The notes: generated from the letters alone by a model not told the origin. 20,357 bases of DNA from UMGS75 sp051872775 (GCA_051872775.1 JBJEEE010000002.1:1-20357); one strand, 5' to 3'. Counted from the stretch's first letter, positions 1 through 7,567 are shown. Translations and numbers: made by a program.

Positions 1-230
1 ATAATTATGCTTATAATTACGAATAATTTTGTAAAAATGCAAAGATATTGACAGTATTCTTCTTATAAATTTTGAATTTAGTTATTTTAGTACTTGGTTT
101 TTCGTATTTAGTTATGTTAAACCATTGTCTGAATATTTTAGATGTTAATATCATATTCTAAAATTACTTTAATTATCTTTATGTTATTTTACAATGCAAG
201 TTTAGTTTTAATAAGATTAAGAAACGACAA
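1..230. other. AT-rich non-coding stretch downstream of bioY
   Basis: No open reading frame of convincing length or composition is seen on either strand. The only internal structure is a 10-base direct repeat (ATTTAGTTAT at 76-85 and 106-115). A TTGACA at 48-53 has no -10 at usable spacing. The rest of the gap (231-324) holds the bioY terminator and trailing AT-rich sequence. Confidence 0.6.
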
Positions 231-278
231 AAAAGCGGTAATAGATAAAACATATTATCGTATTCTATTATCGCTTTT
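231..278 (-). terminator. Intrinsic terminator of the birA-bioY unit
   Basis: Inverted repeat with arms 231-245 and 264-278, 15 base pairs with one mismatch, closing an 18-base loop. On the minus strand the stem is followed by a T run (CGCTTTTTTG). It lies 47 bases beyond the bioY stop codon. On the plus strand the mismatch becomes a G-U pair but the T run is shorter, so it could act weakly in both directions if a convergent gene lies to the left of the window. Confidence 0.75.
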
Positions 279-324
279 GATTTAATGATTTAGTATTTAC
301 AAATTGTATCTATTCCATCATTAT

Positions 325-861
325 TTATTCATTAATTATTTTTAGATTTTTCTTGTTTATTAAATAACTTATTATAGTCGCTATGGCTATTTTAATTAAA
401 TCAAAGATAATAAATGGAACTACACACACAGAAAGCGCATATGTAAATGTTGTTTGCGCAATAAGCACAAACCAAACTGTGCCGATTAAATAACATATTA
501 CCGTTCCAATAACCATTGAAATAGGATATAGATAAACTTTATCTTTGTGTTTATAAACCATGAATGATATTATTAGTACTGCTGGGAAATATCCAACAAT
601 GTATCCACCTGTGATACCAAAAAGAACACTTATTCCTCCTTTGAAGTTGGAGAATACTGGTAATCCTATTGCACCAATAATAACATATATTAATAGAGCA
701 ATTAAAATTTGATAAGGTTTAAGGATTGCGGCAAGGGTGTAAATAATAAATAAAGATAAAGTAACAGATATTACCCCAATGGGCAAAGATATTGGTGATA
801 ATACTGATATTAATGCGGCTGCAACCGAACATATGCATATATTTTTTATTTGCTTATTCAT
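325..861 (-). CDS. bioY: Biotin ECF transporter substrate-binding protein BioY
   Basis: Predicted S component that binds biotin in the membrane and works with the shared ECF energising module (EcfA, EcfA', EcfT), which is not encoded here. The 178-residue protein is almost entirely hydrophobic, with about six membrane segments. It carries the BioY hallmarks GAIGLPVFSN, a glycine-rich loop and GGYIVGYFP in the central part. The ATG overlaps the birA stop as ATGA, and a GAGG ribosome site lies 7 bases upstream inside birA, so the two genes are translationally coupled. It is transcribed with birA under the BirA operator at 1841-1874, so expression should rise when biotin is scarce. The length is normal for the family and nothing is missing. 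Confidence 0.92.
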   Translation of the reverse strand: MNKQIKNICICSVAAALISVLSPISLPIGVISVTLSLFIIYTLAAILKPYQILIALLIYVIIGAIGLPVFSNFKGGISVLFGITGGYIVGYFPAVLIISFMVYKHKDKVYLYPISMVIGTVICYLIGTVWFVLIAQTTFTYALSVCVVPFIIFDLIKIAIATIISYLINKKNLKIINE

Positions 862-1823
862 ATTTTTAACCTCATTCTTTGGATTTCTCCCGAATATATT
901 TTTTTGATTTTTCCATCTTTTTCAACAACTAATTTGGCATCATCATCAATATCTAATACTTTGACAATTTCTGTATGATCAAACATAGATAATTCTACCA
1001 TATGACCAATGACATTTGATTTACTGCGATAAGTAGTAATAAAATCATTGGTTTCGATTGTTTCTAAGGCTTTAAGAATTTCATTTAAAACCTCTCCAAT
1101 TAAATTTGATCGATCAACTATTACTTTGGTTTCATCATATATCGATGATGCGATATCTTTTAATTCTTCTGGGAATTCTTGATGATAAAGATTTATGCCG
1201 ATTCCTACAATCATATAATCTAAGATACCAAGTTCAAGGTTTGTTGAACCTGTCGAAAGGATACCACATATTTTTTTGTTATTTATATATATATCATTGA
1301 CCCATTTTATTGAAACATTTGTATTGCATAAGTTATCTATGGCTTTTGCTATTGCTACACTTACACATGCGGTTACCTTCTTAGTTGTCTCAAGCGAGAA
1401 ATTGGGTTTGAACCTTATGCTCATATATATACCTTTTCCCCGATTTGAAACAAAATGTCTTGACATTCTTCCTACTCCATTTGTTTGTTCATTAGCTATA
1501 ACTACTTGAATTTTGGTATTATCTATAGAGGTAAGTTCTTTTAAATATGTATTTGTAGAATTAACTTTATCTAATACAGTGATAGTAAATATATCTTTAT
1601 TAGTAAGTCTCTTTGAGATTTTTTCAATATTAATTACTTGATAATCATCGTGATATATATATCCACTTCGATTTATAATTTCAATATTATATCCTTCATC
1701 TTTTAATAAAGCGACAACTTTACTCACATAACTTCTTGTAATGTTTAGTTTTTTCGCAATATCTGTGCCTGTAATAATATGATCTTCATTAAGTTTTAAT
1801 AATTCAATTATTTTTGTTTTCAT
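858..1823 (-). CDS. birA: Bifunctional biotin protein ligase / biotin repressor BirA
   Basis: Activates biotin to biotinyl-5'-AMP and transfers it to the acceptor lysine of carrier proteins. With an N-terminal winged helix it also acts as a biotin-sensing repressor. Residues 1-60 form the helix-turn-helix (TGTDIAKKLNITRSYVSKVV). The catalytic domain carries a GVGRMSRH adenylate loop (116-123, a variant of GRGRxxR), KWVND (173-177) and KKICGIL (183-189). The frame stays open to a TTG at 1847, but that codon lies within the operator. The ATG at 1823 has an AGGTGA site 4 bases away and gives 321 residues, which is normal for class II BirA. The obvious client is the biotin carrier at 4833-5180. 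Its regulatory domain and the upstream palindrome together imply autoregulation. Confidence 0.95.
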   Translation of the reverse strand: MKTKIIELLKLNEDHIITGTDIAKKLNITRSYVSKVVALLKDEGYNIEIINRSGYIYHDDYQVINIEKISKRLTNKDIFTITVLDKVNSTNTYLKELTSIDNTKIQVVIANEQTNGVGRMSRHFVSNRGKGIYMSIRFKPNFSLETTKKVTACVSVAIAKAIDNLCNTNVSIKWVNDIYINNKKICGILSTGSTNLELGILDYMIVGIGINLYHQEFPEELKDIASSIYDETKVIVDRSNLIGEVLNEILKALETIETNDFITTYRSKSNVIGHMVELSMFDHTEIVKVLDIDDDAKLVVEKDGKIKKIYSGEIQRMRLKI

Positions 1824-1840
1824 CTTTTCACCTAGTTTTA

Positions 1841-1874
1841 TTGTCAACTAGAAACATTTATTTATAGTTGACAA
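1841..1874. promoter_or_regulatory. BirA operator upstream of birA-bioY
   Basis: A perfect inverted repeat of TTGTCAACTA and TAGTTGACAA separated by 14 bases. Known Firmicutes BirA sites have the form TTGTTAAC, a spacer of about 14-16 bases, then GTTAACAA, so both the half-site and the spacing match. The minus strand has TATAAA (1861-1866) between the half-sites as a possible -10, so a bound BirA dimer would cover the promoter. The nearest gene is birA itself, which starts 18 bases away. Confidence 0.88.
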
Positions 1875-1886
1875 TAGTTTCATAAT

Positions 1887-1910
1887 AAAAGCAAGTTAGA
1901 ACTTGCTTTT
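1887..1910 (-). terminator. Intrinsic terminator of the oxaloacetate decarboxylase operon
   Basis: Perfect 10-base-pair stem AAAAGCAAGT / ACTTGCTTTT with a 4-base loop, starting 20 bases beyond the stop codon of the GGGtGRT gene. It ends in TTTTATTAT on the minus strand. It separates the decarboxylase operon from the birA operator only 13 bases further on. Confidence 0.82.
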
Positions 1911-1929
1911 ATGTCATTTTATTAATTTC

Positions 1930-2931
1930 TTATTTATTTAAAGCCATTGCAACTGCTACTGCTACTGCAACTGTTGCACCAACCATAGGGTTGTTACCCA
2001 TACCGATTAAGCCCATCATTTCAACGTGAGCAGGAACAGATGATGAACCGGCAAATTGTGCATCTGAATGCATTCTTCCCATTGTGTCTGTCATACCATA
2101 TGAAGCAGGACCAGCTGCCATATTATCTGGATGAAGTGTACGACCAGTTCCACCACCTGATGCAACTGAGAAATACTTCTTACCAAGTTCGATGCATTCT
2201 TTCTTATATGTACCAGCTACTGGATGTTGGAAACGAGTTGGGTTAGTTGAGTTACCAGTAATAGATACATCAACACCTTCAAGATGCATAATTGCTACAC
2301 CTTCTCTTACATCATCAGCACCATAGCATCTTACTTTAGCACGGTCACCAGTTGAATATGCATGTTCACTAACAATTTGAACTTTTCCTGTTGCATAATC
2401 AAACACAGTTTCAACATGAGTAAATCCATTGATACGAGAAATGATTTTTGCGGCATCCTTACCTAAACCATTTAAAATTACACGAAGTGGTTCTTTACGA
2501 ACTTTATTAGCTGTCTTAGCAATACCAATTGCACCTTCAGCAGCAGCGAAACTTTCATGTCCTGCAAGGAAAGCAAAACATTTTGTTTCTTCAGAAAGTA
2601 ACATTGCGCCTAGATTACCATGTCCAAGACCAACTTTACGATCATCTGCAACACTACCAGGAATACAGAATGATTGAAGACCAACACCAATATAACGAGC
2701 AGCTTCACTTGCAGATTTTGCTTTTGCTTTAATAGCAATAGCTGCACCTACAGTGTATGCCCAACATGCATTTTCAAAACAAATTGGTTGAATAGATTTA
2801 ACTAAATCATATACATTAATCCCTTGTTCATCACAAATTGCTTTTGCTTCTTCAATTGAGGAAATACCATATTCATTTAATGTTTTATTAATTTGATTAA
2901 TACGTCTTTCATAACTTTCAAATAATGCCAT
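1930..2931 (-). CDS. GGGtGRT-family protein, function unknown
   Basis: A 333-residue protein recognised by the signature GGGTGRT at residues 259-265, which names a Pfam family without assigned function. The sequence is rich in Gly and Ala. Other likely conserved blocks are GLGHGNLGAML (101-111), FLAGHESFAAAEGAIGIAKT (121-140) and the tail MGNNPMVGATVAVAVAVA. There is no signal peptide or clear membrane segment, so it is probably cytoplasmic. The frame is open to 2952, but the ATG at 2931 has an AGGAGG site 6-7 bases upstream, directly after the stop of the preceding gene. It is the last gene of the sodium pump operon and is paired with an IscU-like protein, suggesting a metal- or Fe-S-linked role. 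That is inference only. Confidence 0.85.
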   Translation of the reverse strand: MALFESYERRINQINKTLNEYGISSIEEAKAICDEQGINVYDLVKSIQPICFENACWAYTVGAAIAIKAKAKSASEAARYIGVGLQSFCIPGSVADDRKVGLGHGNLGAMLLSEETKCFAFLAGHESFAAAEGAIGIAKTANKVRKEPLRVILNGLGKDAAKIISRINGFTHVETVFDYATGKVQIVSEHAYSTGDRAKVRCYGADDVREGVAIMHLEGVDVSITGNSTNPTRFQHPVAGTYKKECIELGKKYFSVASGGGTGRTLHPDNMAAGPASYGMTDTMGRMHSDAQFAGSSSVPAHVEMMGLIGMGNNPMVGATVAVAVAVAMALNK

Positions 2932-2942
2932 GATTGTACCTC

Positions 2943-3635
2943 CTATTCGCATCTTGGATCAATATATTTTGCGCCTTCATCGAAGCGACCATATTGTCCT
3001 TGTGCTTTTTCAAGTGCTTCTTCTGCTTTCATGCCTTTCTTTAAGAAATCCATGAATTTACCAACACTTAAGTATCTATAGCCAATGATTTCATCATTTT
3101 CATCTAAGGCAAGTTTTGTAATATATCCTTCTGTTAATTCAAGATAACGAGGTCCTTTTTCAAGGGTTGCATAACTTGTACCAACTTGGCTTCTTAATCC
3201 TTTTCCTAAATCTTCAAGACCGGCTCCAATTGGAAGACCATCTTCAGAGAATGCAGATTGAGTACGTCCATAAACAATTTGTAAGAATAATTCACGCATA
3301 GCAGTGTTGATAGCATCACATACTAAGTCAGTGTTTAAAGCTTCAAGTAAAGTTTTACCAACGATAGCTTCACTTGCCATTGCGGCTGAATGTGTCATAC
3401 CACTACAACCTAATGTTTCGATTAAAGCTTCTTGAATAATTCCACCTTTTACATTTAATGTTAATTTACAAGCGCCTTGTTGAGGAGCACACCATCCAAC
3501 ACCATGAGTTAAACCATTAATATCAGAGATTTGACGAGAATAAACCCATTTTCCTTCTTCAGGAATTGGAGCACATCCATGGCTTGCGCCAATTTTAACT
3601 TTACACATTTCTTTTACTTGATTTGTATAGTTCAT
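2943..3635 (-). CDS. IscU/NifU-like iron-sulfur scaffold family protein
   Basis: A 230-residue protein whose central part resembles the IscU/NifU N-terminal fold. GGIIQEALIETLGCSGMTHS followed by AMASEAIVGKTLLEAL corresponds to the scaffold region around its middle cysteine. Cysteines lie at 11, 21, 49, 56, 77, 106 and 229; C77 and C106 would be the best candidates for IscU-type ligands. About 100 C-terminal residues extend beyond a standard IscU, so this is a divergent, longer subfamily and may not be a general scaffold. An AAAGGA site precedes the ATG. The gene follows oadB by 27 bases with no terminator, and the GGGtGRT gene starts 11 bases beyond its stop, so the pair is co-transcribed. 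A separate Nfu protein is encoded at 11565-11825. Confidence 0.8.
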   Translation of the reverse strand: MNYTNQVKEMCKVKIGASHGCAPIPEEGKWVYSRQISDINGLTHGVGWCAPQQGACKLTLNVKGGIIQEALIETLGCSGMTHSAAMASEAIVGKTLLEALNTDLVCDAINTAMRELFLQIVYGRTQSAFSEDGLPIGAGLEDLGKGLRSQVGTSYATLEKGPRYLELTEGYITKLALDENDEIIGYRYLSVGKFMDFLKKGMKAEEALEKAQGQYGRFDEGAKYIDPRCE

Positions 3636-3662
3636 ATTTTTTTCCTTTCTTATTACAATTAA

Positions 3663-4826
3663 TTATCCGAAAATACTTAGTAGTAGACCTGCCGCAACAG
3701 CACTACCGATAACACCAGCAACGTTTGGTCCCATTGCATGCATTAATAAGTAATTTGATTTGTCTTCTTGAAGACCAATCTTATGTACAACACGAGCAGC
3801 CATCGGAACAGCAGATACACCAGCTGCACCAATCATTGGATTAATCTTACCGCCTGATAGTTTGCACATTAATTTACCAACTAAAACACCAGCTGCAGTT
3901 GCAAAACTGAAGGCAATCATACCAAGAATAAGAATCTTTAAGAATTCTAATGCTTCTGTTGGTCCACTTAATGATGCGGTTGCACCAACAGCTAGACCTA
4001 GGAAGATTGTGATTGCATATAATAATGTTTTGGCAGCAGCATCAACTAAATTAGGAACAACGCCTGATTCTTTAATTAAGTTTCCAAGCATTAGCATTCC
4101 AATAAGTGGTGCACATGAAGGGATTAATAAAATTACAACAAACATTACCATAATAGGAAAAATTATTTTTTCTCTTTTAGATACTTGTCTTGCTTCAACC
4201 ATCTTAATTTGACGTTCTTTCTTAGTTGTAAGAGCTTTAATAATTGGAGGTTGAATAACAGGGACAAGAGCCATATAAGAATAGGCAACAACTGCAATAG
4301 ATGCACAAAGCATTTCACCACCTTGAGCGCCTGCTAATAACTTATTTGATAAGAAAATGGCAGTTGGTCCATCTGCACCACCGATAATACCGATAGATGC
4401 AGCTTCTAAAGCATTAAAGCCTAGAAGTAAAGCACCAAAGAATGTAATAAATATACCAAATTGAGCGGCAGCACCAAGAAGTAAACTACTTGGTCTTGAG
4501 ATTAATGGTCCAAAATCAGTAGTTGCACCAATACCAAGGAAAATTAGTGGAGGGAAGATTTCCCATTCAATTCCTTTATGAAATGAATATAAAAGTCCGT
4601 TTGCTTCACCATTTGTTCCTGCTTGATATAGTCCAGGAGCTAAATTTACAAGTAACATACCAACACCAATTGGGATTAAAAGGTATGGTTCAAAATCTTT
4701 CTTAATAGCTAAGAAGATTAGCAAGCACGCTACAACAATCATTATAGCACGTAACGCAAGTTTTGAAGGATCACCCATAAACCCCATTTGGCCGATAAAA
4801 TTTTTAATTAAATCGCCAATATTCAT
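3663..4826 (-). CDS. oadB: Sodium-pumping decarboxylase beta subunit OadB
   Basis: Integral membrane subunit that releases CO2 from carboxybiotin and couples this to Na+ export. The 387-residue protein is polytopic and has the family signatures GIIGGADGPTAIF (146-158; D152 corresponds to the essential aspartate of OadB) and, near the C-terminus, GGKINPMIGAAGVSAVP and MHAMGPNVAGVIGSAVAAG. The start codon lies 6 bases beyond the stop of the biotin carrier gene, with a weak GGG ribosome site, so coupling to the carrier gene is likely. The gamma subunit, carrier and alpha subunit precede it in order. The beta subunits of methylmalonyl-CoA and glutaconyl-CoA decarboxylases are homologous; the alpha subunit at 5989 points to oxaloacetate as substrate. 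Confidence 0.94.
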   Translation of the reverse strand: MNIGDLIKNFIGQMGFMGDPSKLALRAIMIVVACLLIFLAIKKDFEPYLLIPIGVGMLLVNLAPGLYQAGTNGEANGLLYSFHKGIEWEIFPPLIFLGIGATTDFGPLISRPSSLLLGAAAQFGIFITFFGALLLGFNALEAASIGIIGGADGPTAIFLSNKLLAGAQGGEMLCASIAVVAYSYMALVPVIQPPIIKALTTKKERQIKMVEARQVSKREKIIFPIMVMFVVILLIPSCAPLIGMLMLGNLIKESGVVPNLVDAAAKTLLYAITIFLGLAVGATASLSGPTEALEFLKILILGMIAFSFATAAGVLVGKLMCKLSGGKINPMIGAAGVSAVPMAARVVHKIGLQEDKSNYLLMHAMGPNVAGVIGSAVAAGLLLSIFG

Positions 4827-4832
4827 ATTGCA

Positions 4833-5180
4833 TTACCCAATCTTTGCGATTAATTGTCCATTTTGAACTGTTGAACCTTTTGAAACAGCGATTGATTTAA
4901 CAACACCAGAGCAGTTAGCTACAACTTCATTTTCAAGTTTCATAGCTTCAAGAATACAAATTACTTGTCCTTCTTTAACTGTTTGTCCAACACTTACTTT
5001 TACATCAATGATTGTGCCTGCCATAGGGGCATTTAAATCTTTTCCTTCACCAGATGATACAGGTTGAGGAGCACTTGTTGGTTGAGGAGTTGGAGCAGCA
5101 ATTGAACCATTTGATTCTTTTACACTTTCTAACTCAACTTCATAAACTTTTCCATTAACTTTAACTTTATAAACTTTCAT
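4833..5180 (-). CDS. Biotin carboxyl carrier protein of the decarboxylase
   Basis: Small 115-residue carrier that moves the carboxyl group from OadA to OadB. Residues 1-20 form a short basic strand region, residues 28-40 a Pro/Ala linker (APTPQPTSAPQP), and residues 48-115 a biotinyl domain with EAMKL at 78-82, so K81 is the biotinylated lysine. The usual motif is AMKM; leucine after the lysine is a tolerated variant. The frame continues upstream to 5264, but the ATG at 5180 has an AGGAGAG site and comes 10 bases after the oadG stop, so the longer form is rejected. In many bacteria this domain is the C-terminus of OadA; here it is a separate polypeptide, as in methylmalonyl-CoA decarboxylases. 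It is the natural client of BirA at 858-1823. Confidence 0.92.
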   Translation of the reverse strand: MKVYKVKVNGKVYEVELESVKESNGSIAAPTPQPTSAPQPVSSGEGKDLNAPMAGTIIDVKVSVGQTVKEGQVICILEAMKLENEVVANCSGVVKSIAVSKGSTVQNGQLIAKIG

Positions 5181-5190
5181 AGTATCTCTC

Positions 5191-5979
5191 CTATCTAATT
5201 TCTTTGATTGAAACGACTCTAACGTCTTCTTTAATTTCATTATGATAATCAATAGTTGCAACAAGAGCAGCTACCATCATATCTTCATCAGTAATATCTG
5301 CCATTGTAAATGGTTTACTTTCTACGACTGGTTCATTAACAACTTCTTCTTTTTTTGGCTTTGGAGCAATAAATCTAAATAATGCTGTAATACCCCATAA
5401 AAGAGCAAGCATTATAAACACAATTGCAATACAAACAAGAGCAATTATTCCACCTTCACCATAACTGATATATTTGGCTTGGACTTTTGCACCTGTCTCA
5501 ATATCAGAGACTTTAGTAACACGAGTTTCGTTATCTCCACCAAGATCAACAAACCATCCCGCAAAGTTTTTACCAACTGATAATCCAGTAGGAAGTTTTG
5601 GTAATGTTCCTTCTTTTTCTTTGCTATTAGCATCAAAATAAACTGCTGTAAGATGATCATCAATATATTCAGCAGGAATAATACCTGATGTAAATATAAA
5701 TATTTTATCTAATTCTTCTTCGTTGAAATAAAGGAAACCAATGATTTTATGTTCTGTATCAGCCGCAATTAATTCTTCTACAGTTGATTCACTTAATGAT
5801 TTATATACTGGCTGATTATTCGCATCAAGAACAGGTTGACCTTGTTCATCTGTTTTGGCAACAAGTTTTATTTCACTATTACCTACTTCTTTATATGCCT
5901 TTGTTACTTTACATCCTGTTAATGTAATAGTCATTAAAAGAATTATAACTAGGGAAAATAATTTAAATAATTTTTTCAT
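5191..5979 (-). CDS. OadG-like gamma subunit with an N-terminal lipoprotein domain
   Basis: The 262-residue protein has two parts. Residues 1-23 form a lipoprotein signal peptide ending in the lipobox LTGC (C23). Residues 24-170 would lie outside the membrane; GKNFAGWFVD followed by VTKVSDIETGAKVQAKY (about 136-170) resembles the Listeria-Bacteroides B-repeat (GYTFxGW...LYAKW). Residues 176-202 are one membrane helix, and 203-262 a cytoplasmic tail with a charged linker and DEDMMVAALVATIDYHNE ... VRVVSIKEI, typical of OadG gamma chains. Ordinary OadG is only about 80-100 residues. The frame also offers a GTG at 5988, but this GTG is part of the AGGTGA ribosome site of the ATG at 5979. The oadA stop codon TAG overlaps the same site. 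The gamma subunit anchors the complex and helps its assembly; the outer domain is unexplained. Confidence 0.82.
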   Translation of the reverse strand: MKKLFKLFSLVIILLMTITLTGCKVTKAYKEVGNSEIKLVAKTDEQGQPVLDANNQPVYKSLSESTVEELIAADTEHKIIGFLYFNEEELDKIFIFTSGIIPAEYIDDHLTAVYFDANSKEKEGTLPKLPTGLSVGKNFAGWFVDLGGDNETRVTKVSDIETGAKVQAKYISYGEGGIIALVCIAIVFIMLALLWGITALFRFIAPKPKKEEVVNEPVVESKPFTMADITDEDMMVAALVATIDYHNEIKEDVRVVSIKEIR

Positions 5980-5988
5980 ACTTTTCAC

Positions 5989-7371
5989 CTACCCAATAAA
6001 TACGTTAAATTCTTCAACTTCTTGTTCTACTTTAGGAGCATTACGTTGTTGCAAGAATTTTACAGCAACATTTTCAAATAATGCACATGTAAGAACATCT
6101 TCATCACATTTACAAATATCAGCATATTTTTCTTTCATAGTATCAAATTCTGGAAGAATATCATCTGCAGGTCGATGAGTGATTACTGGTTCATCTCCTA
6201 CTATCTTACGTCTGATTTCTTCATTAATTGGAGCAGGAGCTTTTCCGTAATGACCAAGTAAATACTCTTTTACTTCTTTTGGTGACATCTTGTAACGTTC
6301 ACCTGCAATTACGTTCATAACCGCTTGTGTACCTACCATTTGTGATAATGGTGTAACAAGTGGAGGATAACCTAAGTCTTGACGTACACGTGGTATTTCA
6401 CGTAATACTTCTTCATAACGATCCATTGCACCTTGAGCATTTAATTGGCTCATTAGGTTAGAAAGCATACCACCAGGAACTTGATATTTTAAAATACCTG
6501 GATTAACAGTTAATGCTTTAGGATTTAAACCACCGCTCTTTAAGAAACGATCTTTGGTAACAGTAAGAATATCTGCTGCTTTTTTAAGAATATCGATATT
6601 TAAACCAGTATCGTATTTTGTACCTTTAAGAGCATAAGCAAGTGATTCAGTTGAAGGTTGGCTTGTTCCACCACTTAATGGTGATAGAGCAGTATCAACG
6701 ATATCAATACCTGCTTCAATTGCTTTCATTAATGTCATTTCCGCAACCCCACCAGTACAATGAGTATGAAGTTCTAGAGGAATTTTAACACTAGCTTTAA
6801 TTCTTGATACAAGTTCATAGGCATCATTTGGTAGCAATACACCAGCCATATCCTTAATACAGATTGAATCTGCACCCATCATTTCAACTTCTTTTGCAAG
6901 ATTAACATAATAATCAATTGTATGAACTGGACTTGTTGTGTATGATAGTGCTATCTGACAATGTCCATGATATTTCTTTGTCGCATTAACGGCACTCTTT
7001 AAATTACGTAAATCATTTAAAGCATCAAATACACGGATAATATCAATACCATTACTCAATGACTTTTGAACAAATTTTTCAACTAAATCATCAGAATAAT
7101 GACGATATCCTAAAATATTTTGACCTCTAAATAACATTTGTAATTTAGTGTTAGGGCAAGCTTTACGGATTGCACGTAATCTTTCCCATGGATCTTCATT
7201 TAAAAAACGAATACATGAGTCAAATACAGCACCACCCCAAACCTCTAGTGCATAGTATCCGGCTTTATCTAGTAATTCTGCAACCGGTAAAACGTCAGCT
7301 AAAGGAAGGCGAGTTGCAAGTAGTGATTGATGTCCATCTCTTAATGAAGTATCAACAATTTTAACTCCCAT
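5989..7371 (-). CDS. oadA: Oxaloacetate decarboxylase alpha subunit, carboxyltransferase only
   Basis: Cytoplasmic subunit that transfers the carboxyl group of oxaloacetate to biotin, giving pyruvate. The 460-residue protein has the TIM-barrel metal site: D12 in DTSLRDGHQSLLATR, K173 in CIKDMAGVL (the carboxylated lysine) and H202/H204 in LHTHCTGG. The conserved PGGMLSNL block and the PYC_OADA-type C-terminal region follow. It ends without the biotinyl domain found in the roughly 590-residue fused OadA proteins; that function lies on 4833-5180. The ATG at 7371 has a GGTGG ribosome site. It is the first gene of a six-gene operon with two candidate promoters upstream. The same fold serves pyruvate carboxylase subunit B, but linkage to oadB and oadG makes the sodium pump the best reading. 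Confidence 0.94.
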   Translation of the reverse strand: MGVKIVDTSLRDGHQSLLATRLPLADVLPVAELLDKAGYYALEVWGGAVFDSCIRFLNEDPWERLRAIRKACPNTKLQMLFRGQNILGYRHYSDDLVEKFVQKSLSNGIDIIRVFDALNDLRNLKSAVNATKKYHGHCQIALSYTTSPVHTIDYYVNLAKEVEMMGADSICIKDMAGVLLPNDAYELVSRIKASVKIPLELHTHCTGGVAEMTLMKAIEAGIDIVDTALSPLSGGTSQPSTESLAYALKGTKYDTGLNIDILKKAADILTVTKDRFLKSGGLNPKALTVNPGILKYQVPGGMLSNLMSQLNAQGAMDRYEEVLREIPRVRQDLGYPPLVTPLSQMVGTQAVMNVIAGERYKMSPKEVKEYLLGHYGKAPAPINEEIRRKIVGDEPVITHRPADDILPEFDTMKEKYADICKCDEDVLTCALFENVAVKFLQQRNAPKVEQEVEEFNVFIG

Positions 7372-7417
7372 TTTTTTACCACCTTTTCTTTATATTTTTA
7401 CTCTTAAATAAAGAGAT

Positions 7418-7436
7418 TTTGAATTGACTTTGAATT
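7418..7436. repeat. Direct repeat in the oadA leader
   Basis: TTTGAATT occurs at 7418-7425 and again at 7429-7436, exactly 11 bases (about one helical turn) apart. It lies between the candidate promoters and oadA. Such an arrangement can bind a dimeric regulator, but in sequence this AT-rich it may be chance. Confidence 0.35.
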
Positions 7437-7474
7437 TTGATTTATTTCCAAAAAATTAAACCAAAATTTTTTAT

Positions 7475-7503
7475 ATTATACCACATCTATAATTTTTTTT
7501 CAG
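7475..7503 (-). promoter_or_regulatory. Candidate promoter P2 of the oad operon
   Basis: On the minus strand an extended -10 (TGGTATAAT, hexamer at 7475-7480) follows a weak -35 CTGAAA (7498-7503) with a 17-base spacer. The transcript would carry a leader of roughly 95 bases before oadA. Confidence 0.55.
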
Positions 7504-7504
7504 T

Positions 7505-7533
7505 ATTATAACACTTTTTTATTTTTGAAATAA
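7505..7533 (-). promoter_or_regulatory. Candidate promoter P1 of the oad operon
   Basis: A second extended -10 on the minus strand (TGTTATAAT, hexamer at 7505-7510), 30 bases upstream of P2. The -35 region (about 7528-7533) is poor, so it would depend on the TGn extension. It begins directly beside the tsaD terminator stem. Confidence 0.45.
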
Positions 7534-7534
7534 A

Positions 7535-7562
7535 AATGCCAACTAATTAATTAGTTGACATT
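7535..7562 (-). terminator. Terminator of the nfu-tsaD operon
   Basis: Strong inverted repeat starting 6 bases beyond the tsaD stop. It is built on the perfect palindrome CAACTAATTAATTAGTTG (7540-7557), extended by GCC/GAC and TT/AA pairs with one mismatch. On the minus strand it ends in GGCATTTTTATTTC. Confidence 0.75.
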
Positions 7563-7567
7563 ATTTT

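Noticed and set aside
48..76. TTGACA as a plus-strand promoter in the left gap
   Set aside because: The nearest TATAAA is only 10 bases away and no gene follows on that strand.
1106..1509. Plus-strand open frames within birA
   Set aside because: They lie opposite a gene with clear catalytic motifs, have no ribosome site and encode low-complexity, unrecognisable sequence.
2040..2732. Plus-strand open frames opposite the GGGtGRT gene
   Set aside because: Antisense shadows; composition follows the complementary Ala/Gly-rich codons, with no start signal.
5445..5663. Minus-strand open frame inside the OadG-like gene in another frame
   Set aside because: Fully nested in a gene with a lipobox and OadG tail; no ribosome site and no domain.
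5855..6178. Plus-strand open frame across the oadA-oadG junction
   Set aside because: Antisense to two well supported genes, no promoter or ribosome site.
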